Positions 48,036-60,470 of a stretch of 64,000 nt of DNA are shown piece after piece (position 1 is the first letter of the stretch; every line of letters begins with the position of its first letter). Made by a program: the position numbers and the translations under genes. The notes beneath the pieces are model-generated. The model saw only the letters and a list, made by a program, of their open reading frames with translations. It was not told the origin of the DNA and ran no database searches. The DNA comes from Marchantia polymorpha subsp. ruderalis (taxonomy: Eukaryota; Streptophyta; Marchantiopsida; Marchantiales; Marchantiaceae). The stretch spans positions 24,574,501-24,638,500 of the forward strand of contig AP031356.1 in the NCBI GenBank assembly GCA_037833965.1. The letters are read 5' to 3'.

Positions 48036-48565
48036 AAGTAATCTTACTTGACTTGTTTTATTGACAAACTACAAATGTTTAAATATTTGCATCCACATCC
48101 TCTTGTATTTTAGATCAAAGTTCTTGTTGTATAAATTTTTAAGATCTTCTTCGCTCTCACATGATCTTAAATGACTCTATTATATAATTTTGATAAGATC
48201 AATGTGCAAAACTTTTGATCTTGCAAATTTCATATGTGTTGGTTGTGAAACGTCAAAACTCAAGCCTTTTATAACTTCCTAGCTTGTAGTGTTGTCATGA
48301 TACTTCTTTGTGGCATGTGTCATGTTCCTTCACCAATCAATTTAGATATTTTTTTCTGTAACATGAGAAAAACATGGCATACCAAGTAAAACATCTTAAA
48401 TTGTTTTCTCCTCCACGTACACAATCTTCATGTTGAAACATACACGTCACTTAGCCCATTTAATAAGTTCTATAGAGAAATATTTTTCAATTTTTAGATA
48501 CAATTATGATTTATGATCAATCTTCATCACAAACTACGTATTAGCAAAGAAATGAATTTAATGAT

Positions 48566-48610
48566 TGGCACATTGCGTTGGCAATGAATTTAATGATTGC
48601 CAACGCAATC
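48566..48610. repeat. Inverted repeat in Gypsy-B relic
   Basis: ATTGCGTTGGCAAT is followed about 15 bases later by its exact complement ATTGCCAACGCAAT; both arms sit in a repeated AATGAATTTAATGATTG context, so it looks like a small inverted duplication. Confidence 0.7.
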
Positions 48611-48799
48611 ATTAATTTTTCTTGAAACATTGTGTGATAATTTTGTTACTCTAACATCAATTTTTAATAGCAACTTGATAAATTAAGTATACACAAGTTA
48701 TTCAAAGATAGATGTGTGTAACAAAACATCTTTCAACTAATTTTTGAACACTTCTTTGATCTTCAGACATACAAAACAAGTTGTTGAATGTGTGAAATG

Positions 48800-49505
48800 A
48801 TAATAAAATTAATCAAAAATTTAATCTTAGTTAGTTTAGTTATGACTAAGTCTAACTAATAATATTTAGATTCAGTTATGATGTCTATCATTATAGGATA
48901 GATAATATAATTCTAGAACATTAAAGTGAGTATTACTATTTTTTCTTCTATCAACAATTCAAGAAGATAAAACTTAAACTACATGTTAGTTTTGATTGAT
49001 TAGACTAAAGAATGACATTATCATTGGTTATACTAAACCTTAGATTGATTTACTGACAAAGGAAACTTCTACAAGTTTTAAGTTCTCAAATGACATGTCG
49101 CTAGCTTAAACTAGTGACAAGGAAGCTTCTAAAAGATTCAACTAGATAACAGTTGTTACGTAAATGTCTATCAAAATTATTGTAGTAAAAATAAGTTGTA
49201 TAATACTTATCAATTTTTATAATGGTATTTAAAAAATGTATAAATAAAGAGCTAGAAAGTATCATCTCAAACAAAATTGAAAAGTTCAATGTGTGAAAAC
49301 TTGTTTCATCAATGAAATTAAATTTCATTACTATCATTACTTGAAGTGTTGATGAGTGATTGAATTTGTTAGATGAATGAAGAAAAAATATAAAAAAGTG
49401 TTTGTGACACAAACATATTAAGAAATTCTTGAATTTCTGATTCATAATGAATTATCAAAAATCCATTTGAGATAAACGTAAGTGAAAGTCAATACACAGG
49501 TCATA
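48800..49505 (+). repeat. Old Gypsy-A LTR
   Basis: Plus-oriented, colinear with 27676-28426: TTAGTTATGACTAAGTCTA, CATGTTAGTTTTGATTG, GACATGTCGCTAGCTTAA, CTTGTTTCATCAATGAA, AGTGTTGATGAGTG and GATAAACGTAAGTGAAAGTC near the end. Heavily C-to-T/G-to-A changed. Confidence 0.65.
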
Positions 49506-49924
49506 CTCTCTTTTGTCCATGAGTGGCGTGTCCAAAACAGTACAGTAGGAAGACAAAATGAATACGCTCTTTGTGCGCTGCATAATAAAACAATCTATCT
49601 TTCTTTTGCATCTGCCAACCAAAAAAAAATCTTGTTCTTATGCCCGTCTTTGTAGCAAAAGCCAAATATGAATGTTGAACATTCTAGTATCAATTATCAC
49701 ATGAAAATCCTAAAAAGCATAAAAATTTGACTATCACAAAAAACACAGAGATTGTAGGTGATTTGTCTTTTCACAATTTTCCATGGAAAATCATAGTCTT
49801 TTGTCAAAAAACTAATACAATCTTTTAAATCAAGCTTTGACTTGTACTTCCTTATACTTCAAAAGGTAAGAATCCAAAATCTTGTAAAACTTGAACTTAC
49901 GACAGAAACAAAATAAAAAATGAG

Positions 49925-50552
49925 TTATCATTATCAAGTTTATCATGATTTTAGAAGATTGATGTTTCAGCTGCATGCATGTATTTAAACGATATCTTCA
50001 TTTGATATTCAACATAAACTCTAGTTGGATCTCCAAGGTATTTAGAAAATCAAACTTTTTATTGACGAAACAATATCTTGCATAAAGATTTATTTGAACT
50101 TGCTTAAGAATTTTTATTATCTCTGTATATAATAATTAAGTTTTAACATTAAACTAATGATAATTATTATGTAAATTCATTTCATTCAGATTTATCTTGG
50201 TAGATGTCATTAATTTTTTTGAAAAAGATTACTTGACAACATGTTATTGGTCTATTTACGCCTTTTAGAAGTTTTTTTCATCACATATTGAGGAAACAAT
50301 GAGCTATTGAAATTCTTAAAAGTTCTAGATATTCAACTTGTCGTCTAACTAAACTTAATCTTATAATCAATCATTTTTTTTGTTAGTTAAATCAATCAAA
50401 TTAACATGTAGTCAAAATTTTACTTGATTTTAAATCTGATAATTCACATGTTTTGAAAAATCTTTTTTTAGTTTTACAATTATAAATTTGATAGCTTAAT
50501 TTAATCAAAATTAGCTAAAATTAGTCATGATTAAGAGTATTGAATTCAATGA
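49925..50552 (-). repeat. Old Gypsy-A LTR
   Basis: Minus-oriented: TATCATGATTTTAGAAGATTG, CTCCAAGGTA, TGAACTTGCTTAAGA, TTGACAACATGTTATTGG and TAGTCATGATTAAG follow the LTR at 41943-42710 in order. It ends next to the MITE at 50561. Confidence 0.6.
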
Positions 50553-50560
50553 TTAATTTA

Positions 50561-50874
50561 GGGAGCCGCTAACCAGCACTCACCCTGTCTATATAGAACC
50601 CCTAGGCTCGTTTTCAAGGCCTGTGATTGGCTGGAACCATTCAATATTATCACAAAAAAATAATTTGCCGCCGACAGAAGACCATTTTTGTATTAAATAT
50701 TATTTGAGCTATTGTCTATCTATCTTCTTCAATATCAGAGAGATGCGGGAGGTGCGAGAAGTTGCTGGCAATGTCGAGCATTGTGACCAGACTAACGGCA
50801 CCTTCCACATCTTCTTTGGGGTCTCACAGGGTGAGTGGTGGTTAGCCAAAGGTGAGTGCTGGTTAGCGGCTCCC
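50561..50874. mobile_element. hAT-like MITE with 24-bp terminal inverted repeats
   Basis: 314 bp. The first 24 bases (GGGAGCCGCTAACC... to CTCACC at 50584) are perfectly inverted at 50851-50874. Both sides carry the exact 8-bp repeat TTAATTTA (50553-50560 and 50875-50882), the length typical of hAT elements. A near-copy of the inner terminal sequence (GTGAGTGGTGGTTAGC) sits 16 bases inside the right terminus. It codes for nothing recognisable. The perfect termini and duplication in a heavily decayed region mean it arrived recently. Confidence 0.92.
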
Positions 50875-50882
50875 TTAATTTA

Positions 50883-53800
50883 ATAGCAAATACATTCATA
50901 AAACTATAGATACGATAGTTCAATAATTGATTTTGTATGGAAATACTTTCTATCATACATCAAATAACACATCAAAAACATGAGAAGATTAAAAAGATTT
51001 AACGGATGAAAAAATTTTAAATTTAAAAAATCACAAAATTTTAGTAAAAAATTCATGATAAAATATATTTACTTTTTTCATGACAAAAAAATGGGTACAA
51101 AAGTTTAAAAATTAATTGACAAAAAATAATCCTTCATATGTGGTGATATCAAGTTCAAGCATTTATTCCAAATCCAAGAGCTGATGAAGATTTTGAACAC
51201 TATTTGAAAAAACATCAAACAATATAAATGAACAATTGATTATGTAATAGCATGTTCAGATTTATGTGCTAAGGACTTTGAAGTTAAAAAAAATTAAATT
51301 GAAAATTAAATTTTTTTTGAAAAATGTGAAAAAATCATCAATTATTGTTATTAGATGTGGAAGTTATAAACTAGATTCAAAGAAATAATAAATTGACTTT
51401 CTAATTAGAAAATTGAATTTTTTAATTTTCAATTATTCAAATATTAGTCTAACAACTTTCAAACATAAATAAAGTTATAAATGCTTATAAAATTATAAAA
51501 GCAATATTTTGGATGTAAGTTGCAATTAACTACTATGAAATTAATCAAATAGAAATATCTGATTTGGATTGAATTTAATTATATGATTGTCATTTCTTTT
51601 ATCTGATAACTTATTATTTATTCGATGTATTGAAATTAATTAAAAATTAATTCATTTAATATATATTTTTTCTCTTATATTGATGTTTGAATGTGTTAAA
51701 TATTGTGTAGTTGATCAATGAATGTGTAGTTGAATTCAGTGATCTAAAAAAATCACTGAATTCTTTTGATCACAAACATCAAAAGTGTTTAAAATGATAT
51801 AATCCCATATAAATCAATCAAAATTTTGTGTTAAAATACTAACTCTATTTGAAACAAATCTTGTTAATTGACTTTTAAATTTGTGCAAAAATTCAATTGC
51901 AGTCTTGAAAAATTACTTAAGTATTTGAATTTTGGCACAAATATATTTTCAATTATGTTACAAGTTTGAAGTTTGAATATTGTGAAACTGATTGACTACA
52001 GCAAGCAATTTCTATTTTTGTTGGACATCATTGTGTAGTTTACTAATAGAATGTGTAAAATTAAGTTGCAATAAGTAATCAAAACTTGTATTAATTTTTT
52101 ATTTTTTTCTATAAACTAATCCAAATCAAATTGAACAATGGAGTGTGTTGGATTTTTAACTTAAAATTCACATATGTTTGATATTACAAAAAGCCTTGAT
52201 ATCACATAATTATATTGTACATGACAAATGCATGTCATTGTAATTTATTGTTTTCAGTTAGATGAGATCTGATCAAAATACATTTGTGATTAAATATCCA
52301 AAACAAGAGGAGAATATTGATTTGAATCATTCATAATGTGATTAAGACAAATAAAATAAGTTTAAAGAATGTTGGCAAATGAAGGAAAGGAAATATACAA
52401 TGAGAGCAAGAAAAAGCTAGCAATAAAGCAAATTGATTTGAAATCAAAGATAACGCTAGATCTTGTTAGTTAATAAAAATTAAGTTTCGATTTTTCAAGT
52501 TGAGAAGAATAAATCGACATAAAATAACTAACATCACGCAGCTATTCTACAAAGTAAAAGTGAGGTGTTCATAAGAATTAAACATATTTTCTTTGCAAGA
52601 ACTCAAATGACCTGTTTGCTAGATAAAACAAAGCAAAAAAGTTGCAATTGGTAAAAATGAGTAAGACTATGAACCCATCTTCCAGCTGAGATGAGAAATA
52701 TCATAGCAAATAGAAACTGAAACGTCATTAAATCCATTGAAGATTACGAGACAACGCGATCAAATTTGATTTATGTAGATTGATTCGATGGCTGATAGAT
52801 GCATGTATGTATATAGTCGTATGATAAATCTATAATCTTTCTTTTCAACATTTTTTTTCACTGTCAAACTGTAAAGGTTGTGATCTAACTGTCAATTCCA
52901 TCTTGTAATTGGATTGATTGACTTTCTATCATACTATATACAACACTTTAAATATTCAACGATATCTTTGGAATTTGGAATCTATTAGGAATCTACTGTT
53001 GATACTTGTGTCTTTTTTAACTTGAATGAGTGTGAGAAGAAGCAACCTCGACAGATATCTTCAGTGCGTAATTAACCACTGTCATAAGGTGCAAGAATGT
53101 GGTTAAGATGTGTTCTGTTGGGAACAAATATCAATATGATTGCAGTTGACTTCATTTTCGTAAAATTATGTTTTTACACTGCCTCTATCACATCTTATTC
53201 AGAATAAAAGATTGTGCCCATTTGCTAGTATTCTAAATCTGTTGATTGTTTTATCTCTACCGCTTACAACTCTTTTTGTAGCTATTGGATTCTCAATTTT
53301 TGAATTTGAGTTTCAGCACGTCAAATCTTGTAAAATGCCTCCTCAACCATCTTAAACTCCTTGGCTTCTATTATTTATGGCTTACTTCTCCAAATTATAA
53401 ATGGGGCACTATAATCCGTGGATTTTAGAGAAGAAAAAAAGTAAAGTAAGACAGCAACAAAACAGGTTAGGTCCCTTTCCACTACTAAATAATATCAAAA
53501 CTCTGGATCATGACCATGAAATCATATTCACGCGGAGGATGAAGTTGATTAAATCTCTACAAATAATACTCTTCCGATCACCAACCTTTGGGAGCCACTC
53601 TTTAGCTTTGCCCGTTTCAACCGCGTGGGCTCATCGACTGGTACTGGAGTGCAAAGAGAAAACTCATATGGTGGATTGGCTCTTCATTCAAGTGCCTTCC
53701 CTATCCCACCAATAAGTACTATAAGTGCCTCTCTCTTCCATGTGCATCAAATGTTCAAGGCGATGGTAAGCTGTGTGTGTGTGTGCAAATTCTCTCGTTT

Positions 53801-54890
53801 ACAAACATATAAGACTCAACTTAAAGAAAACAAAGATTTCATTTATATTTCCGTGTAACTTCATTATGATCTGTTAGCCTATAAGAAGCCTCTAGTTTAC
53901 TACTATATCTATAGTTATTCAATTGATACATGCTTAAATGGTGGCCAACTTTGTTTATTTGCAAAGTCTCTCAAAATTATTTCTTATAGACTTTTTTTAG
54001 AATTTAAAACTTAGTTATTTAAAACTGTGGTTGTCATATTAGTTCACTTAACTCATGATTAACCCACACGAGTAATTCGTTCCAAAGAGTGTAAGGATTC
54101 CGTTTGAGTTGTTGTTAGACCTGGATGGGAAAGTTCCTTGGGAACAGAACATGTGTGTAGCTAATACTGGCCTCTGACTTGACAATACTTCCAAGACAAG
54201 GAGAATAGAAGTTTCAAGTACAATGCATAATATATATGTAACTTTATGGATACAACATCAATGTCAAAGTCCACCTACAGTCTTCATTTTGAACTATCCT
54301 CTCTATCTGGATTTTTCCCAAAGGGCAAGAAATTCTTTGATGAATGTAATTTTCTTTGACCGGAAGTGGACTGTACTTGCATATGACCTGATGGGCTCTG
54401 ATCAGCAGTGATATACATGAACACAAACTTAAATCCTAATAATTTGAAGGTGCTTTATAAGATCTTTATTCATGAAAAAACATCAAAAGGATAAAGGGAA
54501 TCTAAATGGTAGGTATGAACTATTTCTTTGTGAGAAACATTAAGCAACATTTTGTGAGGTTCTACCTTTGTGGAGGGAAAACAACGATATCCTGAATTTA
54601 CCAATGTCAGATTTTTACTTCCTCTTACTCATAGTTTAGGTGGGTTTTTGAACGACGAATTTTCCTCAAATTGCATAGGCCCAGAGAAACTTTTCGAGTG
54701 TGGCATCTGGATATGGTGGGGAAATTGCAAAAGGAAAGTAATATAAAACATGGTAAAACAATTTGCTCTTGTTTATAAACTATTGTACAAATAATGGTAA
54801 CTGCAGGATCTATTCAAGTTGCAAGTTATCTTCAAATATTAATTTTGTTGTAAAACAAAAGGTATCCACAATCCAGAACATAATGTACAC
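50883..54890. other. AT-rich stretch, nothing recognised
   Basis: About 4 kb without a convincing gene. Contents seen: a 12-bp perfect hairpin GAATTCAGTGAT / ATCACTGAATTC (51732-51763), a short (GT)n at about 53769, and open frames up to 104 codons with no family resemblance. AT content drops after about 53000. Probably old repeats grading into the right-hand gene-rich DNA. Confidence 0.5.
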
Positions 54891-55690
54891 GAGTCAGTCA
54901 GGCAGGGGTTGTCGGTAACTTGGTGTAGACATAGGAAGTCCGTTGGCATTTCTTTAATCCGTATGTCAGCATGCAACTTTCGTATGCCTGTGATAGGCCG
55001 TTTGTTGACCCCCGGTTAAAGCCCAGCCAAAACTTACCTCCCGCTAGAGACAGTGAAGGCGATGAATGTGAGCGTTGCAACTTAAGTCCAAGACAGAGTA
55101 CAACACTAAAGGGACTTTACCGGTGAATCTAAAGGGACTGCTGAACGAAGGCACATGGCTGACTTCTACTAAAGCACGGACGGTTGGGAGGCAAGTGGGA
55201 TACGGACACGGTCAAGCAGGACGCAGGGCATTTGGCGACGATGATCTCCATCTACCATGGCTCGTGAGAGGCTACTTCACTGAAGTCCGCCGAGCAGAGC
55301 CACCATTGGCAAAAGCAGAAGATGAGATCCAGGAGCAAGACAGTGTGTGTCTGTACGGAGCGTTTGATCTGAACCGGAGCGAGCCGGGCCGAGCGAGCGA
55401 GTACAAACCGGACCGGTGTTGTGTTCTGGTCAGGTGTATAATATATATATATAGTTTTACAATTTCACCCTCAGGGCGTGCTGTGACCGGAATGCCTTTT
55501 GGCTTGTAAACTCATGCAAATTCCAAGGGGCAAGTGAAGTTTGTCGTACCGTGTGGATGCGGCCACAGGAAACAGGCTCGTTGCTGAGCTCGGGACGCTC
55601 AGGCACCCTAGGGAATGATAAATTAAACCCGCAGGTGCGGGCCTGATCCTGATGGTATTAAAATTAGCAAAACTTGATTAACCACAGACT
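54891..55690. promoter_or_regulatory. GC-rich patch with a TA microsatellite
   Basis: The GC-rich block at about 55130-55430 ends in ATAATATATATATATAG (55438-55454). A 144-codon frame (55075-55509) crosses it but shows no domain. It could be a promoter region for a transcript to the right; the TA run may serve as a TATA element or be only a microsatellite. Confidence 0.25.
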
Positions 55691-58600
55691 CACGGACTTA
55701 ACAAGAAAGATTCAGAGTTCTGGCCAAACCTGTACCGAAACAGAAAAGAAACAAAACGGGTACGGTTCTGAGATAAGAATGAGGAAACCCATCCGAAACA
55801 AATCCGCCTGCGGGTCATGATCCGAGTTTTGATTGATAGAACGTAATTTGGGTGAGTGCAGTTAAGGGGAATTATTTCAGCAGCAGGTTCGAAACAGAGA
55901 AGAAACAAAATAGTTTCTCAGGTAAGAATATCTTCACATTTGTCTTGTATTGAGTATTTCTGGAACGTGATGTAGAAAGCTAATCTGATTATGTCACACT
56001 CTGTCACAGAACAGTACTATCAAAAGCGCGGACAGAATAAGTTGAGAAATTTGTCACTGGAATTGAACGTTGACGAGTGTATCGTTAACATAGAGAACAG
56101 CAAGTCATCTCAAACAAGTTTCTTTTCTTTGTCCACCATGAAGAGTATTCAGGATGCAGATCTTCGTGGGTCCTACCATGATCTGTTTGGGCTAAAGAAC
56201 TTGAGAACTGTGTGGTGGGATCCTCTTTATTCTTCTTGCTCGGTAGAATAGTAAGAGCGTTCTACTCTCGCGGTAGACTGCCCTGTTACAGCTTATCGGA
56301 GAACCATTTCACGAGTGCCATGATGAGGCAAGCTCCAGTCACTGTACTGTACCCCATCGCACGGGCGAAAGTTCAATCCATGGTGTCGATTACTTGCTTT
56401 CGTAACTTTCCCTTGTTGCTGTTCATGGGACGTCAGGAGTAGCAACCTATATGCAGTAGTAAACATTTAAAGTGAATGTCAACAAATTTGAAAGAAATGC
56501 AAAGATACGAGTATTATCGTAATGTGTTTTGAAGCTCATGATCTTGTTGTATATGGACAACAACATTCTCTCCCACTCCATGGTTTTGTTCGAACTAAAA
56601 GACAAGTAGCACCTGTCTTACATGGCCACCGGATCAGAATGAATGCGTTCACCGAAGAACTCGAGAAAAATGTCAGTCCATCAACAATGTCCAAAGTTAT
56701 CTGTGTATTCAACAAATCAATGCAAGGGAATACACAATTGATTTAATTTTTGGGTGTTCTTATTTTGCTTCCTAGAGGATAGGTCTGGAGCGGTGTGAAC
56801 CAAAGCAAGTTGCTGTTATAAACATTGAGGTTCAAAGGCGATGTGAGAGAAGGCGGATGCACTAAGGAATGGATTGTGAAATTGAATTAGTAACAAGATC
56901 CATAAGAGCACAAACTACAGGTAAAGATGTGTTCATATATATTACACTCGAAGTTTATGTTGTTTGTTTGATTTATTTTTTCCGAACCTGAGAAGAGCGA
57001 CAATCTTGTCGTCCGTATAATTAGTGTCTAGTTTTGTTTGGTAAAAGATAATTTTAATGACTGCGTACTATGAAGACACGTTTGAAAGTGAGGAAATGCT
57101 GATCAATAATATTATGGAAGGGAAAATTTCTGATGAAGTCTATAACTAGTCTGCAACTTCTCACCTATATATTGAATCGCTCGCAGAGATGAGGTTCTTT
57201 GGTATTATATCCAGGGTGCTAGGTTGACTTTTGCTACATAACTTCTAGTCTATAAGTTGATATCGTGAATTAACCTTTACAGGTTACTGTTGTTCGTCTC
57301 TAATTAATAAACAAAGTTGTACAAAAAAGAATTGACAGCAAGAAACTGTCACATGAAGACAAAAGGAAAGATAGCTTCAAACACGAGATAGATTCTCCTG
57401 ACACTGCATGAGCAAGAAGTTTATGAACATGTTAATAATCTTGAATTTCTTGTTTGTTGTAGCTCTCCTGGCATTGAATATTATATTGTAGTTGGCGATA
57501 AGTTATGCAAAAGATCCCTTTCGCTGCAACATGCGAAACGAATGCTCCAGTGACAAACTTCCTGTTCCTTTTACTGCAGGATGTATACTACAAAGTAACA
57601 CGACCGTGGAGTCGAAGAAACTGGCTCTTGGATAGAACGTGGGATAAGGCCCGTAAGAAAAATTCACTTGCAGTCTACGTCCTTTAACTGGCATCTGAAC
57701 CAGAGGTGCCATTTGTGACATACTGATGAGTATTACATGTATCAAAACTTGATGATGAGGCCAAAAGTTACCCGTGCCGAAGGTAATAACATATAAGAGA
57801 TCATAGGGGCGGCTTGTAGACACTTTCAGTTTCACTTCTGAATTACAACGCATTCTTGTGATCAATTCGATCACTCTCTATAGTAGGATTAAATGCTTCA
57901 TATGGACACGCAATCTCAGGAAATCTAGCAACCAAATTGAGGGCTCCCGACTGCAATTGTGCAATTCAAGGTCAATCCCGACTTGTAACGTTAACCTTGG
58001 AATAATCATTCATCTGCATTCAGAGTTCACACCTTTGTAGGCTCCACGGAGACTGCCATTGTGCCTTTGCCTTTGAAGTGGGACTTTGTAGACTCGAGTA
58101 GATGGTGGTGTTCCATTTGAGGCAAAAGTGGAGAATACTTACATGCGGAATGGCACCTACTCAGAATACCATGCAGATAGACATAATTAATGTCCTGCGA
58201 ATCATTCTAGATCTTGGGGGCGGGCTAAGATCGAAACGATCTGGCCTTCATCAATTCTGTCTCTTAAGGATTTCTGCAACATTCGGCGGAGACCCTCGTG
58301 GGTTTCTTATCCTGGCGCTGAGAGTGGATGTAAGGGCTTTGTTTTTCTGTTGTCGAGCAGAAACCTTTTCCAATTTTGTGAAGCTCTAGATGAGGGCTTC
58401 TTCAAGTCCCCGTGGGCTTCTTATCTATCTCCTTTTACAGAAATAAGTGATGATTGAAAAAGGGAGCCCTTTGACAAGCACTTTATACCCGCTTTGAAGG
58501 AACAAAAGTTTATTTTGTCAACAGGATTCAAAAGCATGTATGAGTGCAGATGTAGACACGATCCCGTAACTACAAAACGATCTGTGGGTAGTATATAAAC

Positions 58601-58800
58601 TACCTAAAAGAAAAGAACTGGATACTCATGTATTCCGCCGAAAAGGGCAAGGGAGAAATGTAAGCTGAGTCGTTCATCTACTCTGCCGGATAAGCGAAGT
58701 GTCATTCTCGAGGAATGCGACCTGTAAAGTGTACGAGGATGTTGGTTCAAGGTCTCTACTAGGGCGGTAAAGGAGAGGAATCAATTGAACTACAGGACAT
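55691..58800. other. Unassigned stretch
   Basis: No recognisable gene. There is an imperfect direct repeat of about 45 bp (CGAAACAGAAAAGAAACAAAA at about 55736 and CGAAACAGAGAAGAAACAAAA at about 55889), each followed by a similar AGATAAGAAT or AGGTAAGAAT. The longest frames (123 codons at 57503-57874 minus, 95 at 58102-58389 plus) resemble nothing I know. A spliced non-coding transcript or UTR cannot be excluded. Confidence 0.4.
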
Positions 58801-59718
58801 GCTCGTGAAACGTGAATCGCTCATCTACCAGCCAAGGGGCCAAGGGCTATATTTGTGAACAAACAGATCCTCCTACCCCATAGATTAGACGTAAGAAGAG
58901 AGAGCGAAGATGGAAGGAAGACGGCTACAGCCGCCGCCAGAGAAGGACGGAAGCGAGGATGAGAAATGAGAGAGCGAAAAGAAATGTGCTCGCAAATTCT
59001 CTGAATTGCCCACATGGGGGAGGCCCAGCCCAGGGGGGACTAGCTACGGTAGTCTTGCACCTGGGGACGAGATGCTTGGCTGTGGCTGGCTTGGCCTGCA
59101 AAAAGCTCTGACGAAAGTGCTCATTACCATTCCATTCCAGGCATCCTCCATGCGAACTGATAAGTTGATTCTTGGCTAAAGTGTCTTGACCGTGCCGCGA
59201 GAGCACGTCAAAACCTGTAATCAAACCTTGGCAGGGCAGATTCATTCTTATCAAGTTGAAAGTATTCGTAAGGAGCCTGGTCATGCGACTTCTGCGTCAG
59301 CAGAATTAGAGAAACTTTGGCACAGACGATCTGCCTCACAGGTCTACTGGCACTGTCCAGTATCAGTTTCTGAGATCGATAAGTCTCCAGTGACCGAAGC
59401 CAACTTGCTGTTTTTCGGATGGACAGCCAAGTCGACCTGGCGCCGAACTGCACCATGGAAGCACTTCGTGCGAAGGTGAATGAATGTTCGCAAAAAAGGA
59501 AGTCCAGAAGTAGGTGCAAATACGTGGCAAGCAAGGTTAGCGTTGTGGTCATGCAATTGTGTCTGGATTATGGAAGTGGGGCCGAAATTGGTAGAAGGGG
59601 GAGACTGGTTTCGGGTGCCGAGAAGTGACTCGGAGCAGAATGCAGAAGTAGTTGAGGACTTTTTCAGCAGAGATGTAAACTGGAGCCAAACCAAGCCAAA
59701 CCAAATGTGACCATGAGT

Positions 59719-59749
<31 letters not shown>

Positions 59750-59848
59750 CCGTTTGCATCATCATTGTTTTACTTCCCACTTTCCATCCGTTCTGGGATC
59801 CGGCCTGCACATGTCCCGCCCCTCGCGCTCTGATTGAACGAGGGAGAC

Positions 59849-59930
59849 TGAGCCAAAGGGTTTTGACTCCGTCAAGCTCGCTCGAGATTGAGCCAAAGGT
59901 TTTGACTGCGTCATGCTCGCTCGAGCTTGA
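59849..59930 (+). repeat. Tandem 40-bp repeat with W-boxes
   Basis: Two units starting TGAGCCAAAGG (59849 and 59889), each with TTTTGACT followed by GCGTC/CCGTC and CTCGCTCGAG. TTGACT lies at 59863 and 59902, and a TTGACG at about 59927. Confidence 0.75.
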
Positions 59931-60410
59931 CGGTGATGCTGAGATGACGGCGTTCTGTAAATTGGAACACGCACAACCAACCGAGGTCCAAAATTAATTT
60001 CGCCAAGCTTCCGAGCAGCGGCCCACAATCCGCAGCAGGGGCTTCGAGCACATTCCTCTCACGTCCCCTTCTCTACACACCGGTGCCCCCGACCTGCACC
60101 AACGTAGAAATCGTCGACTTCGCGTCCTGACACCATTGCCATCACCTCCCCTCGAGTGAGTACGTAGGAGTCGCAGTTATTTCCAGCCTCGAGACAAAGA
60201 TACATACACTCCATAACAATGTCTAAAAGCCGAAAAAGTTCCACAAAAGGACAAAATCCCGGGCACCGGATATACCCGGGCGCGTCGTCTACCCCTCGAT
60301 CTGTTGCCCCTCGCTGTCTGGCCTTGTGAGAACCGATCGCCATCAGGGGGAGGGAAGGCGCAAACCGCCGTTCCACCTTTCCGATCGGGTAGTTTTCTTA
60401 CAGGTCCAGC

Positions 60411-60470
60411 TTTGACTTTCTTACCGGTGCGTTTTGACTGTTACCGGCGGTCTTTGACTCTTACCGGCCG
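60411..60470 (+). repeat. Tandem ~20-bp repeat, three W-boxes
   Basis: Three units of the form TTTGACT-n-TTACCGG: TTGACT at 60412, 60434 and 60454, each followed within 10 bases by TTACCGG. TTGACT/C is the WRKY-binding W-box core. Confidence 0.75.

Larger units (their letters stand above)
45410..48790 (-). pseudogene. Third Gypsy-B copy, interrupted twice
   Basis: 45410-45640 matches the Gypsy-B LTR; 45655-45833, 46460-47195 and 48040-48790 follow the Gypsy-B internal order seen at 13640-15540 (e.g. GATGTATTTTTGTATGTGAC at 46480 against the same words at 13945; ACTTGACTTGTTTTATTGAC at 48047 against GACTTGTTTTGTTGAC at 14808). Interruptions are a Gypsy-A LTR (45834-46440) and the BED-finger-like fragment (about 47197-48035). 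Confidence 0.6.

Noticed and set aside
53401..53715. 104-codon plus-strand frame
   Set aside because: No recognisable motif and surrounded by non-coding AT-rich DNA.
55075..55509. 144-codon plus-strand frame in a GC-rich patch
   Set aside because: No recognisable domain, it runs into a TA microsatellite, and codon content looks like chance. Kept only as part of a possible promoter.
57503..57874. 123-codon minus-strand frame
   Set aside because: No domain, no clear splice context and overlapping plus-strand frames; not enough to call a gene.
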